Source: Dipteris shenzhenensis (taxonomy: Eukaryota; Polypodiophyta; Polypodiopsida; Gleicheniales). Taken from it: 64,000 bases of DNA. The stretch is from assembly GCA_047967505.1 (NCBI GenBank), contig CM106540.1, one strand, 5' to 3'. A program made the position numbers and the translations under genes. The notes below the pieces were generated by a model that worked only from the letters and a program-made list of their open reading frames with translations, searched no databases and was not told the origin of the DNA. This document shows positions 24,128 to 35,424 of this stretch, piece by piece. Position 1 is the first letter of the stretch; every line of letters starts with the position of its first letter.

Positions 24128-25139
24128 GCAGAGCTCACTAGAGTATCGACAACATCCCCACAACACATGAGTCATTGTTAAGACCACATTTTTTTGCAAC
24201 ATTCCTGGGGAAATCCAGGTACACTTTTGCATTTTGTTTTTCTACTACCATTATCTACTCTTTGCATAATGCTTTCTAGCTTAACGAGGAGTGTTGGCTT
24301 TAGAAGAATAGGAGGTGGGTGAGAAGAAAAGTGAAGAAAAGCTATTTTCTACTATTTTTGAAGCATTTCGATGAAGGTGAGTTTTTTCTTGGTGGTTTGT
24401 GTTGTTATTCATAGCAAAACCTAGTTTAGAGGGTTGCTAAGGTGTTTGTGCAAGAAACCCTCAAGAAAAATGGTGTGAAATGATGTTTTTAGGTGAACTT
24501 CGAGTTCTTGGGAAGGCCAAACCTATCACATCATAGAAAAGTCCCCATCTTTGCCCCAAAATGTGTTTTTTGTTGTTTTTGGTTTTCAATTGGTACGATG
24601 GGTAGCATAGGACTCCTAGAATCCCACAAACCCTATACAAAAACTCAAAATATCAAGATAATCATCAAACTCGTGTAGACAAATTGTATAAACATGAGAC
24701 ATTTCATTAAGCATAACATAGTGTCAAGTTGCAATAGCCCTAATGCTATGTATGCTGCATTATAATGAGATAGGATGTTGCAATAGCTCACCTACATCTT
24801 ACCAATTGCCAATTGCAATTTAATGATGTCAACCACCACTCACATTGTAATAGATTTAATGTAGCACCATAGTGTTAGCTAATGCAATGCACCCTGTAAT
24901 AACCTTAAGGCAATGTCGGGGTGATATCCGTCATGCTACATCCATGATGATAGTATTAACGCAATGCCAAGAGCTGCACATTATAATAATCATTTCATGG
25001 CATGTTGCATTACAATGTAATACCATCACATTAACCATAACGCAGCATCCTATTTAGGCTGCCTAGAAAGGCTTTAGTGTTGAATTTCTTCACTTTGACA
25101 TTCAGATGAAAGAAAATTTCCATCAAACAATTCCGTCCA

Positions 25140-25141
<2 letters not shown>
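24128..25141. other. unassigned stretch
   Basis: No protein frame of note. From about 24700 to 25060 it is rich in GCAATG / CATTGC / TAATG words in both orientations, a degenerate repeat pattern without clear unit length. Confidence 0.4.

Positions 25142-25182
<41 letters not shown>
25142..25182. repeat. (GA)n microsatellite
   Basis: About 20 uninterrupted GA units. Confidence 0.97.
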
Positions 25183-25185
<3 letters not shown>

Positions 25186-25440
25186 CCGTTCATTGAGAGT
25201 CCATTCCTTTGAAATATTTTCATTGCGAGAGTGTAGAGACTATCAGCTGAGTTTGTGAGAAAGATAGGGAGAGTTCTTCATTCAATTTGAGAGATATCCA
25301 TTCTTGTAAGCAGAGAGATTGTATTAAAATGCTTCTTGTGGAAGAATTCTTGTTCCTTCCATGCTTTGATTCATTTCCATGAGAGAGATACTTGAGAGAT
25401 AGAGATAGATCTCTTTAACATTACTGGTGACGCTACTGGG
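25183..25440 (+). repeat. candidate end of a gypsy LTR with primer-binding site
   Basis: The stretch ends TTTAACA at 25420, followed by TTACTGGTGACGCTACTGGG. The layout (terminal CA, two or three bases, then TGGTG...GGG) resembles the LTR/PBS junction of gypsy elements, including G2 here (TGGTGGAGACGCCGGG). If right, 25183-25420 is the end of an LTR and gag sequence should follow; an open stretch from ATG 25740 could be its start. No partner LTR was found. Confidence 0.4.
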
Positions 25441-26488
25441 CTTCACTCCTTGCTGAAGCATCTATTGAAAGAGTGCAAGAGGCTCCTTACTTTTCCCATG
25501 CTGTGAATAAGCTGAGATCATGGCACATACAAAAGATCACGGGCTACCACAGGCCTCCTACGAGCCATTGTCAACAACAAACACCTCCTACACCATCTTC
25601 TGACTGGCTCCAAACAACTCCAAAAATGGGTCAACAACTCTCGTCGCCAGCAACTGCATCAACTCGCCTCACTTAAATTTCAAAAAAAAAGTAACATGCA
25701 TCCATCTTCTCTGGGTGGTGACTCTAGTAGCAAAATTTGATGGCCAACCCTCAAGCACCTCTCTGTAGTGCCTTTGCCAAGGGTGCGGCCAAGCTCATAT
25801 CGACCAACACGGCTTCAAAGGAGATAGAAGAAATCCAACTTCAGAAGTAGCTAGCACAGATCTTGTGCTTCCTACAAGATTTCAATGGATTGCATGATGT
25901 CCCCACGATTGGGTGCTCCGCGATCTCCGACACGCCTCTAAAATGACATGCTAGTGACTACAATTTGCTTTACACTAGCGCTCCTAGAACAGCCATCTAC
26001 AGATCAATAGTAATGCCTTCCTCTACAATGCAATTGACTCCATCTTCCAGCCAAAGCTCTCTCAACCGATCTCCAACCGGCTCCCAATCTCCAACCGATC
26101 TCCAACTGGCTCCTGACTCCTCCTACAAGGACTACTACACATGCACCTAGAGCAAGTCTCACAATGGCGGTAACCTCTACCAGACCTCAGCATCACGCAA
26201 GCACTACGGGCAAGCACTACGGGCGACTCCGGCTCTCCATGCAACCTCCCATGAGATTCCGTTAGGAATCATTTAGATTATGTTGTTCTTACCTCCTCTG
26301 CACACTTGGCCATAGAGCAACCACGTGGCACTTTATCTCTTTGCCACATTAGCCCTCTTGGGTGGCTGCCACCTTAGCAGGTGGCCTTGTGGCCACATCA
26401 CCTCATTTGTAAACCAGGTTATTTGACACATGGTAGCTCCATAGAGCCTTATCTGACACGTCAGCTCAGCATTGACGATGTCAACGGA
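25441..26488. other. unassigned, perhaps gypsy leader/gag start
   Basis: Contains a short A-run at 25680 and a frame from ATG 25740 that is open for about 36 codons. From about 26060 the words TCTCCAAC and CCAATC / CCGATC recur. Nothing assignable. Confidence 0.3.
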
Positions 26489-26646
26489 GGTTGGGACTCG
26501 GCAACGGGTCCAACGTAAGGTGCTCACGACTTGAGACTAAGTTCAAAATTTGTGGGCCCTTACACTAGGTTGGGACTCGGCAATGGGTCCGATGTAAGGT
26601 GCTCATGACTTGAGACTAAGTCCGAAACCTACTGGGCCCTTACACT
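26489..26646. repeat. tandem pair of a 79-bp unit
   Basis: GGTTGGGACTCGGCAAYGGG starts at 26489 and again at 26568. The two units align over their length (GGTCC...TAAGGTGCTCAYGACTTGAGACTAAGT...GGGCCCTTACAC) with about ten substitutions. It is probably part of a gypsy or copia LTR. Confidence 0.85.
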
Positions 26647-26675
26647 GTGCTCTAGCCTGGCAACCCAGCTCATCT

Positions 26676-26972
26676 TTGCCACATCATTTGCCACATCACT
26701 AAGCTGACACTAGCATTGCCACATCATTATCCATGTCAACGAGTCCACATCATCTACCACATTATCAGGGTTGACCAACCAACTACCACATCACCTTGTC
26801 CAATCAACAGTGCCACATCATCACTACCATGTGGCACCATCCCCTACCAGGCACTCTAACCCCTCTATAGGCACACTTGGCACCCTACATGTGCACCCAC
26901 CTACCACATCAGCACACTGCTCCACAGGCACAGTCACTGCATGTGACCCCCTGAGTGCCACATCATCTCACT
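26676..26972. repeat. dispersed CCACATCA motif cluster
   Basis: About nine exact or near-exact copies of (G)CCACATCA at irregular spacing of 10-60 bp, all on the same strand. A single earlier copy is at 26393. There is no fixed period, so it is a motif cluster rather than a satellite. Confidence 0.6.
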
Positions 26973-27317
26973 GAGTATATTTTCACCCTTTTTTTGCCCC
27001 TCCACCTAGATCAATTCATATCGCTTGATCCAGGAAGAATTTGAGGCCGCTCCAAAAAACAAAATCGCTCAGTTTTTGTGCTCTACATGCTCGTCACATC
27101 ATGCGGCTATTTCACGGCATTGCGCACTTTATTCCAGCCTTATAAAGCCTCTTGGCTATTCCTAGCATCATTTGCCACACAAGCCTTGTAATAGGTCACA
27201 TTATATATTGCAGTTCTATCTTCATGGACAGTTCAGATTTCAGTTTGATACACTCAATGTTTTGCAGTTTGATTCAGACAGCAATTTTCATGATAGTTTG
27301 AGTACATTTCTTGCACC
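26973..27317 (+). promoter_or_regulatory. probable promoter/leader of a third copia element
   Basis: CTTATAAAGCC near 27138 is a good TATA box about 180 bases before the gag start at 27318. LTR borders and PBS could not be located. Confidence 0.35.
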
Positions 27318-28078
27318 ATGTCTACGACTAGCAACCTCAATCTGGAGGCATCTACTAATCTAGACAACTCCAATTATGGCACATGGAAATACCAAATGGA
27401 ATCCATTCTTGTACTTCAGGACAAATGGGAGTATGTTGATCGAACTACACCTAGACCATTGGATGACCCAGTAACTCTACACCACTTGTTGTCATAGCAC
27501 TAGTAGAAATGGGATCTACAATGAAATCTCCAACTACACAAATAGTTTTTGCACTTGTAACAGATCTTGCCATTGCCTGAGCACAGGTAGAATGGGACAA
27601 GAAAGACAACTACGCATATCATCTGATCAAGCAAAATGTGTAGTATGCCATGCTAGGACAGCTCAGCACAGTCAAGACATCAAAAGAAGCATGGGATATG
27701 TTGGCAACTCTCTACGAGTCCAAGAACACTTTTGAGAAACCAAATCAACCAAAGTTTTTGCAACAGCAGTGAAACCGGTCATGCTTATGTACTCAGGATC
27801 AAAGATTACAACAATCAACTCGCAACAATAGGAGAGAACATGAATCTAGGAGAAATTGTTCAAGTCATCCTAAATAGACTAGGAGAGGGATATGAGAATC
27901 TAGTCCAAAGTATTGCCATTCAACGGCAAATTCTCACACTGGAAGAACTTCAATCAATTTTACTTTGGTGAAGAACTCATGACTCACACTATTCATGCAC
28001 GCAAAGGTCATTCCAATGATCAAGCATTCATTGCTTTAGATAGAAGTTGAAGCAGAGGTAGATCATTCTGAGAGTGCT
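27318..28078 (+). pseudogene. copia gag fragment of a different family, truncated by copy F
   Basis: From ATG 27318 a UBN2-type gag begins (NYGTWKYQMESIL at about 27372), continuing after breaks with YVLRIKDYNNQLA and LNRLGEGYENLVQSIA near 27860-27910, which are typical of copia gag. Many stops and frame changes lie at 27490-27730. It ends exactly where the LTR of copy F begins (28079). It is not closely similar to copia-T or copia-H gag. Confidence 0.7.
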
Positions 28079-28240
28079 CTCAACAGAAGCAAAAACAGAA
28101 AGACGGAGAGAGAGAATCAGAGAGCCACACAAGTTTTGGTGGGTGCAGAACCACCCTAATCTTCTTTTTCATTCATTCATATATGTGTTTGAGTATTGTA
28201 CATAACTAGGGTAAAGGCACAGTGACCTTTAACCCCCACA
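28079..28240 (-). repeat. 3' LTR of copy F
   Basis: 162 bp with the same ends as the copy B LTRs (TGAGAGTGCTCTCA on the plus strand; ACCCCCACA at the other end). The PPT string follows at 28241-28256. Confidence 0.92.
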
Positions 28241-28914
28241 ACCTCCCACTTAAAGGACAATGTGCCTTTAAGGGAGAACAACCAGTGAGCATACTATCCA
28301 ATGCCCATCAATACACGACAATACTCAAACCGCTAACTAGGTAGACTCTGCGTCAGCATATCTGTAGGGTTATCATCTGTATGAACCTTGACAAGCTCTA
28401 TGTGCTTGTCCTCAAGTACCTCCCTGATGAAATGGTACCTGACCTCAATGTGTTTGGTCTTTGCATGAAAGACCAGATTCCGTGCTAGCTGAATAGCACT
28501 CATGGAATCACTATGCAATGTCGGTACACCTGTATGAATCCCCAAATCTCCCACTAGCCAATCAAGCCATAGAGCCTCCTTGCAACCCTCTATGGCTGCA
28601 ACATACTCAGCCTCTGTGGTAGATAAAGCAATGCACTTCTGTGCGCGAGACATCCACGACACTACACCACCTGCAAAGGTGAACACATAACCAGAAGTGG
28701 ATCTCCTACTATCCACATGCCCTGCATAGTCAAAATCTGCGTACCCAAGTACACGCATGTCTCCTCTACCAAAGCAAATGCACATCTCCTTGGTACCCTT
28801 CATGTACCTCATGATGCACTTAACTGCCTCCCAATGCCTCTTTCCTGGATTAGCCATATACCGGCTAACAACTCCCACTGCAAATGCAATATTTGATCTA
28901 GTAGCTATCATAGC

Positions 28915-29144
28915 ATACATAAGACTCCCAACCGCTGATGCATAAGGAACCTTGGCCATCATGGCCCTCTCCTCATCTGATTTGGGACTATCTGTATGAC
29001 TCAGTTTCACATATGGAGACAATGGAAGTACATAAGACTCCCAACCGCTGATGCATAAGGAACCTTGGCCATCATGGCCCTCTCCTCATCTGATTTGGGA
29101 CTATTTGTATGACTCAATTTCACATATGGAGACAATGGAGTACT
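28915..29144 (-). repeat. tandem duplication of about 115 bp in copy F pol
   Basis: TACATAAGACTCCCAACCGC occurs at 28915 and again at 29030. The repeat carries the same RT/RNase H junction segment twice (to GGAGACAATGGAG). The two copies differ at two or three bases. It breaks the reading frame and is absent from copy B. Confidence 0.88.
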
Positions 29145-31991
29145 CATTGCCTTCCCCCCCTCCATATTGAAATGCTGTAATACTTTTGTAACATACTCCT
29201 TCTATGAAAGCCAAAGGAGTTTCCTACTCCGATCACGCGTGATGCGCATACCAAGAATATGACCTGCAAGTCCCAAATTCTTCATATCAAAGGCCTCATG
29301 CAACTTGGCCTTTAATGCATCTAGCTCATAATTATTCTTGCTAGCCAATAGCATATCCTCCACATATAGTGCCAGGATTATCAGGCTGTTATCCTTAGCC
29401 CTTTTAGTGTAGAGGCAGTGATCAATTTCACTCCTAAAACCCTGGGACCGAATGAAAGCATCAAACTTCTGATACCATTCTCTAGGTGCATGCTTAAGAC
29501 CATAGACACTCTTCTTCAGCTTGCAAACTAAATGCTCTTTGCCCTTTTCTTCAAAGCCTTCCGGCTGCACCATGTAAATTTCCTCATGCAAATCCCCATG
29601 CAAGAAAGTTGTCTTGACATCCATCTACATAAGCTCCATATCCTCTGCTGTCACTAGTCCAAGCATGCATCTAAGTGTGGTCATCTTCACAACCAAAGAG
29701 AATATCTCATCAAAGTCCACACCCTTCTCTTGCTTGAACCTTTAGCGACCAAACGGGCCTTGTACCTAGGCACATCATCACCTATGACCTTCATTTTGTA
29801 GACCCATTTACATGGCAATGCTTTCTTTCCATGTGGCAAAGAAACCAAGTCCCAAGTCTTATTCTTCATAAGTGAACTCATCTCTGATTGCATAGCATAC
29901 TCCCACTTGTGTTGATCCTCGTGCATCATAGCCTCTCTGTAGCAAGAAGGCTCCCCGCAATCAGTAAGCATCACATAGTCTACCCCTGGAACAAACGTAT
30001 CAGGTGGTCTAGACACTCTAGATGATCTTCTCAAGGGCATTTCAGCTTGCTGTCCCACCTACATATCAGCCACATTTGGCTCATCATTTCCACCAATAGA
30101 TGATCCATCATCTACCCTTGATTGTATACCTGTGGGAGTACTTGGTGGTACCATTTCTTGCACATTTGGTGCATGGACAGCTTGCTCTCTATCAACATAT
30201 GCAGGTGGATTCACATCTTGGAAAGTGATTATCCTCATTTCCACATCCATCATGGGTGCCTTATGCATCTTCTTCTCATTGAAGACTACATCATGGCTGC
30301 GTATGATCTTCTTTGCTTCTGGATCCCAGAGATGATAGCCCATCTCTCCACTTTCACCATAACCCAGAAAGATGCAGTTCCTAAACTTAGGATCTAGCTT
30401 CTTTCAAAGCTCTTTTGGCACATGTGCATATGCCTCACACCAAAATATACGCAAATGAGAGTAAGAGGGCTTCTTGCCACTCCATGCCTCTTCAGGAATA
30501 CCACCATCCAAACTCTTACTAGGTGATCTATTGATCACATGCACTGCAGTCTTCATTGCCTCAGCCCAAAAACCACCAGAAAGACTTGCATTGGAAAGCA
30601 TGCATTGCAACCTTTCTTGAATGGTACGGTTCATCTTTTCTTCAACTGGATTTTGCTCTGGGGTACGAGGGGATGTGAGCTTCCTCTTAATCCCATGTGT
30701 ATTATAGAAATGCTGAAAGTCATGAGAGAGATACTCTCCACCATTGTCAGTCCGTAGACATTTAAGCGTTCTACCTGACTGATTCTCAACCAAGGCTAGC
30801 CATTTTTGAAATACCTGGAACACGTCACTCTTTCGAGCTATAGCATAAGCCCACACTTTCCTAGTTGCATCATCAATGAATGTCACATAGTATTCAACCC
30901 CGCCTAATGACCGTGTAGGCATGGGACCACATACGTCTGAATGCACCAAATCAAGCTTTTCAAACTCTTTCTTTCCCCTTTTTTTATGGGCTGATTTAGT
31001 CTGCTTCCCATAGAGATAGTGCTCACAAAATTCAAAATCAGAGAAACTCAAATGCGGTCCATAACCCAAATGGCATAAGAGTTTCATTCCATTCTGGCTC
31101 ATGTGCCCCCACCTGCAATGCCACAAAGAAGTGCTTGGCTGCTTGGTTATTGCAACAACATGATCAAATACCCCTGATACATGTAAGGGATACAAAGTCC
31201 CACACTTGGCACCCCTGGCCAAAAGCATAGAGCCCTTCTAAATTTTCCAACTCTGAAAGCCAAAAGTGGTGTGAAAACTAGCATCATCTAGCTGACCCAC
31301 TGAAATAAGACTCTTGGTTAGCTTAGGCACATGTCTCACATGTTTCAAAACAAATGCAGACCCATTTGCAAAAGAAAACTTTATGTCACCTACTCCCACT
31401 ATGTCACATGCATAGTCATTTCCAAGATGCACACAACCTGTCTTTCCACTATCATAAGTGGAGAACCATTCCCTATGGGGAGTAACATGGAATGAAGCAC
31501 CAAAATCCAAAATCCAATCCTGGGAATATTCATCATCTGAAGTGGTAAGCAACTCTGCAGATAAACTAGACATGAAGAGAATGTCATTGTCACTATCATG
31601 TGTGACTGCATTGATCTCCTCGATCTTCACTTTTCCTTTGTCCTCCCTTGGACTCTCTTCATTCTGATTTGCACCCCAATTTGCATTCTTTTTCTTATCC
31701 TTTTGCTCTCTTTTCAGCTTGTAGCAATCCTTTTTCATATGGCCCTTCTTGCCACAGTGGTAACACTCAATGTTCAGTGCCCTGGATTTGCTACGAGACT
31801 TTCCTCTTTCTTGGGACTTCCCCTTGAACTATGATTTGCCCCTTTGCACATTTAAGGCTACATCCTACTTGTTGCCATCATAGACTTCCGTCTAATCTCC
31901 TCGGCCAACAAGCTACCCACAACATCATCAAATTTCAGTACTCCACCAATTGCCGAGTTACTGATAGCTGTACAGAAGGTAACCCATGAGG

Positions 31992-31995
31992 ATGG
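31992..31995. repeat. target-site duplication of G2 (left), ATGG
   Basis: ATGG ends the copia-T sequence before G2 and is repeated where copia-T resumes (38110-38113). The uninterrupted sequence in copy B has ATGG once. Confidence 0.8.
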
Positions 31996-32328
31996 TGTGA
32001 CATGAAGTTGGGGGTAATAAACTTCACGCACCTCTTCACTTCCTGCACATTCGAACTGACTGCCAAAGATACTTATCATTGAGAATGAGACATTAGAAAG
32101 AAGCTTTTATGCCAAGATACCACACCATACTTTCCTCCCTTAGATGAGAATGAAGATGGTAACATCCCAAGTGATGTTGTAGTCAAGCATAGGGAGAAGG
32201 AAAGGATCAGCAGAGGCCATAATCTCAGCGAGCCGGTCTGCACCAAAGAGAAGAGCGATACGTTGTTGAAAGAAGATCTTACGGCTCAACATGACATGAA
32301 CTGATATATATCGAGGAGTTTCAAGGGC
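31996..32328 (-). repeat. 3' LTR of G2, truncated
   Basis: Matches 37099-37430 of the 5' LTR. Beyond CAAGGGC at about 32328 the sequence is integrase, not LTR, so a deletion fused the two. The ancestral LTR was about 1.0 kb. Confidence 0.88.
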
Positions 32329-32805
32329 CCAGGAATCAACTGTCGCCTTCCAAACTCTTGGCATACTTTACAACTTCGACACCATTCATATACATCCTTA
32401 TGGAGGCATGGCCAAAATTATCCTGCATTAAGAATTCTCCTAGCTGTGCTTGCGGAAGCAAAATGACCAGAGCATTCATGACACATTTCTAGGATTCTCC
32501 TAGTCTCCATGGGATGGACCACCCGACGGAGCACCTTATCTTTTCCCAATTTATAAAGAATGTCATCAACAATAGTATAGGGACAAGCCTTCCTTACCAA
32601 TCTCTGCTTCTGTTGTGGAGTTAACCCTTGAGGAAACATGCCTTCTTCCACATATTGCTGAACATCTTGCAGTTCTGGCCATCCAGTGTCTACCAAAGAA
32701 ACCACCCCTCGGTCTTGTACTACAATGGCTTGAGTAGCTAACTCATCTGCCCTTTGATTTTCTTTTCTGTTTATATGAACAAACTTGCAAAAATCAAACT
32801 GACTT
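32329..32805 (-). pseudogene. G2 integrase N-terminal zinc region, cut off
   Basis: 32418-32705 reads a gypsy linker and the first His pair (HECSGHF); after TAA at 32418 the same frame goes on with FWPCLHKDVYEWC and the Cys pair (CKVCQ), then breaks at about 32329. The D,D,E core was deleted. A TGA at 32805 separates it from the RNase H frame; CGA to TGA is likely because the same frame continues. Confidence 0.8.
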
Positions 32806-33554
32806 CATAGTGCCATAGCCTTTTGATTAAGCTCCTTCAAATGAGGACTTCTTGTCTGGTAATGCCCTTGCATTTGCTTTATAATAAGCTGAGAATCTCC
32901 TCTTACTTCCAATTCTTTAACTTGACTTTGAAGACAACCCTCCAAACCAAGAATCAAAGCATTATACTCAGCTGCATTGTTAGTTGTGATACCTAGAAGC
33001 TCTTGTCCTCTTGCCCATACCTCTTGACCTTTAGGATTCATCAAGACTATCCCCCCGGCTCCTTGTTGGCATGAAGGACTAAAAGCCCCATCAAAATACA
33101 AAACAAAAGCTGTTGGTGGTGTATCCCTTTCATCTTTAATGTTCTCCTTACATTTCTTTTCTTCTCCTAGATCCTCCCGCCCTGTGAGCAAATCTGCCAT
33201 AGTGGACCTAGTGGTATTTTCAGTGACAAAAGAGAAAGAGAACTCTTGAAGCTCTGACAACCATTTTGCAAATCTCCCTCCAGGATTAGGCTTGCGAACT
33301 AGATATGCTAATACAGACTGAGAGGTAAGGAAGAAAAATGGTCGAGGTAATAAATAGGAGCGAAACTTTCTGACAGAAAACACCAAAGAGAGAGCTTGCT
33401 GCTCCATTTCTTCATACCTTGTTTCCACATCTGTAAGCTGTCGGCTGGCATAATAGATGGGTTGCATTCTTCCTGCCTCTCCTTTTTGTAGCAATACAGC
33501 ACCAACTGAATGCAAAGATACACTTGGATTTACATAAAAGTCTTGAGACCCCAA
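32805..33554 (-). pseudogene. G2 RNase H plus archaeal-type second RNase H
   Basis: 249 codons hold two RNase H domains. The first (residues 1 to about 120; YYASRQLT, FLTSQSVLAYLV) lacks the usual first catalytic Asp: DFYVNPS stands where a DAS-type motif is expected. The second (about 140-249) has FDGA, NNAAEYNAL and GDSQLI, supplying the D, E and D of an active archaeal-type RNase H. Degeneration of the first domain beside an intact second one is known for Tat elements. The frame differs from that of RT (shift near 33540). RNase H removes the RNA strand during reverse transcription. Confidence 0.85.
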
Positions 33555-34699
33555 TCAGGGGGCTTCAATATTGGTCCCTTACTCATGGCCTCCTTAAGTT
33601 GCTGGAAAGACTCTTGTTGCTCCATACCCCATTGGAAAGAAACTCCTTTTCTTGTCAATAAGTTCATGGGATGCACTATCTCTGTGAAATCATCACAAAA
33701 GCATTGATAATACTTGCTCTTTCCTAGAATTCTGCAAACACTAGTGACACTCTCAGGACTTGGCAATGCCATGATTGCTTGAACCTTGTCAGGATCCATT
33801 TGCAGGCCTTCTTGAGACACAATATGCCCCAACAAGACTACTTTTGTTTGAGCCAAATGACACTTGCTAGGATTTAGACACCCTTTTGCTTCATCAATCC
33901 TAGCTAAGGCCATCTTTAACTTCTCCATGTGATCTATGCGCCGAGAATAAATGCAAAAATCATCCAAAAACACCCGTATGAACTTTCCCAAGTAAGGCTC
34001 TAGGACTTGACTCATGAACCTTTGAAATGTAGCTGGTGCATTGGTCAACCCAAAAGGCATCACTCTGTAAGCAAAAACTCCCCAAGGTGTGACAAATGAT
34101 GTTTTCTTTTGATCTTCCTCCCGAATACGAATTTGAAAGTACCCAGAATACCCATCACATATAGAATACATCTCATGCCCTGCTACTTGGTCTAGTATTT
34201 CATCTTGGAATGGCAAAGGAAAATGATCCCTCTTAGTGCATGCATTCAAAGGACGAAAGTCCACACAAACTCGCCACTTATTTCCTTTCTTTGGTGTGAC
34301 AACTACAGGAGATATCCATTCTAAATCATCAACAGGAAAGATGAATCCCACCTCAAGTAGTTGTGTTACCTCTTTCTTTAGTGCCTCAGCTTGGATCACC
34401 CCCAATCACCTTAAGCGTTGCACAACTGGCTTGCTTTCTGGCTTCAACTCAATCTTGTGCTCCACAAGAGAGACTAGACAAACCTATGAATAGCTTGTTG
34501 CAAAGAGACATGGAAAATCATCTAGCATATCTAAGTACTGGAGCTTCTCACTACCTGATAGAGAATCACCAAGAAGCTCTTCATTGCGTTGGGGTCGTTT
34601 AATGTGCTCCACATCCTCCACATGAAGTGTCTCTACAGGATCTTCTTGCACCACCACCTTGTTCCTTCCTAACTCATCCCGATCACAGCACCAAGACAA
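33530..34699 (-). pseudogene. G2 reverse transcriptase
   Basis: 34405 to 33530 is an open RT: WISPVVVTPKKGNKWR, DFRPLNACT, HFPLPF, DGYSGYFQI, FGLTNAPATFQ and the catalytic FLDDF at about 33957-33968 (Tat and Athila elements often have FLDD instead of YVDD). The protease-RT linker lies upstream in the same frame (34484-34699), with stops at 34484 and just upstream of 34405. All the main RT motifs look intact, but the frame is shifted against protease (near 34680) and RNase H. Confidence 0.88.
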
Positions 34700-35424
34700 A
34701 GACCAAAGGCCACTCCTTCCACCTCACCCTCTGAGTTGGACTCCTCGGAGCTACACCCTGTCTCTTCTTCTTCATCGGTTAAGTCAGAGCTTGAACTCTC
34801 TGATGTTGAAGACTCCTCCTTGACAACTTCCTTTTTGCGGCTTCTAATGTTGTAGCGCACCTTCTTAACATTTCCCTGCAAAATCAATTCTCCAGTATCC
34901 CACTTTTGAATAGCCTTCACCTTGCGTAGCCAAGGTCTTCCCAAAATCAATGGATAGGCATGTGCATCTGGCTTGGTAGGGATCACCTGAAAAGTAGTCG
35001 ACACAGAAATTCCACATACATCCACTTCTAGATTCTTCACAACTCCCAAGGTCTTAACCCTAGTGTTGTCAGCCAATTTGATGCGATAAGGAGAGGTAGT
35101 ACTAGAGTATTTTAAATCAGCATCTATCATGGTCTTCTCACTCATGACATTAATCGATGCACCTCCATCAATGTACACATTAGAAATCACTTGACCATCA
35201 ATGATCACATCAACCACAGGTACATCATCACCAACATCTATATCTACCTTTTGAACAACAAGAATGGCACTTTTCTTCTTTTTCTTCTTTGACACTCTTG
35301 TGCTTGCTAGTTTTCCCCATTCCTTCTGTAGTTTTGGAGACAAAGCAAGTAATTGACCAAAGGTGATATGAGCTTCCTTTTCTTTAAGGTCGGACAACAA
35401 GTCATAGCTTCCAATTCCTTGTCC
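34669..35424 (-). pseudogene. G2 protease
   Basis: Gypsy aspartic protease with the active-site loop YIDGGASINVMS (about 35150), YRIKLADN, and the terminal LILGRPWLR (about 34930), followed by an acidic Ser/Glu-rich linker. The frame is open upstream past a YDLLSDL motif, overlapping the end of gag in another frame, so gag and protease are offset by one base; whether this is programmed or a mutation cannot be told from one copy. Confidence 0.82.

Larger units (their letters stand above)
28333..31995 (-). pseudogene. copia-T gag-pol, copy F, many stops
   Basis: Main part of the split gag-pol: knuckle and protease (DFGAS, a changed DSGAS, about 31500), integrase (30404-31228), linker, RT (box altered to YVEDM, about 29365), RNase H (28333-29022). 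Stops against sister copies: CAG to TAG at 31238, 30059, 29625, 29202 and 28333 (where B has CAG); CGA to TGA at 30404. A one-base loss near 29740 shifts the frame, and a 115-bp tandem duplication lies at 28915-29140. The remaining gag codons are across G2 at 38114-38224. Confidence 0.9.

Noticed and set aside
25680-25692. Poly-A tail of a LINE or retrogene
   Set aside because: Only nine or ten A, no duplication and no coding sequence upstream.
34236-34602. Plus-strand frames opposite G2 RT
   Set aside because: Shadows of the minus-strand RT.
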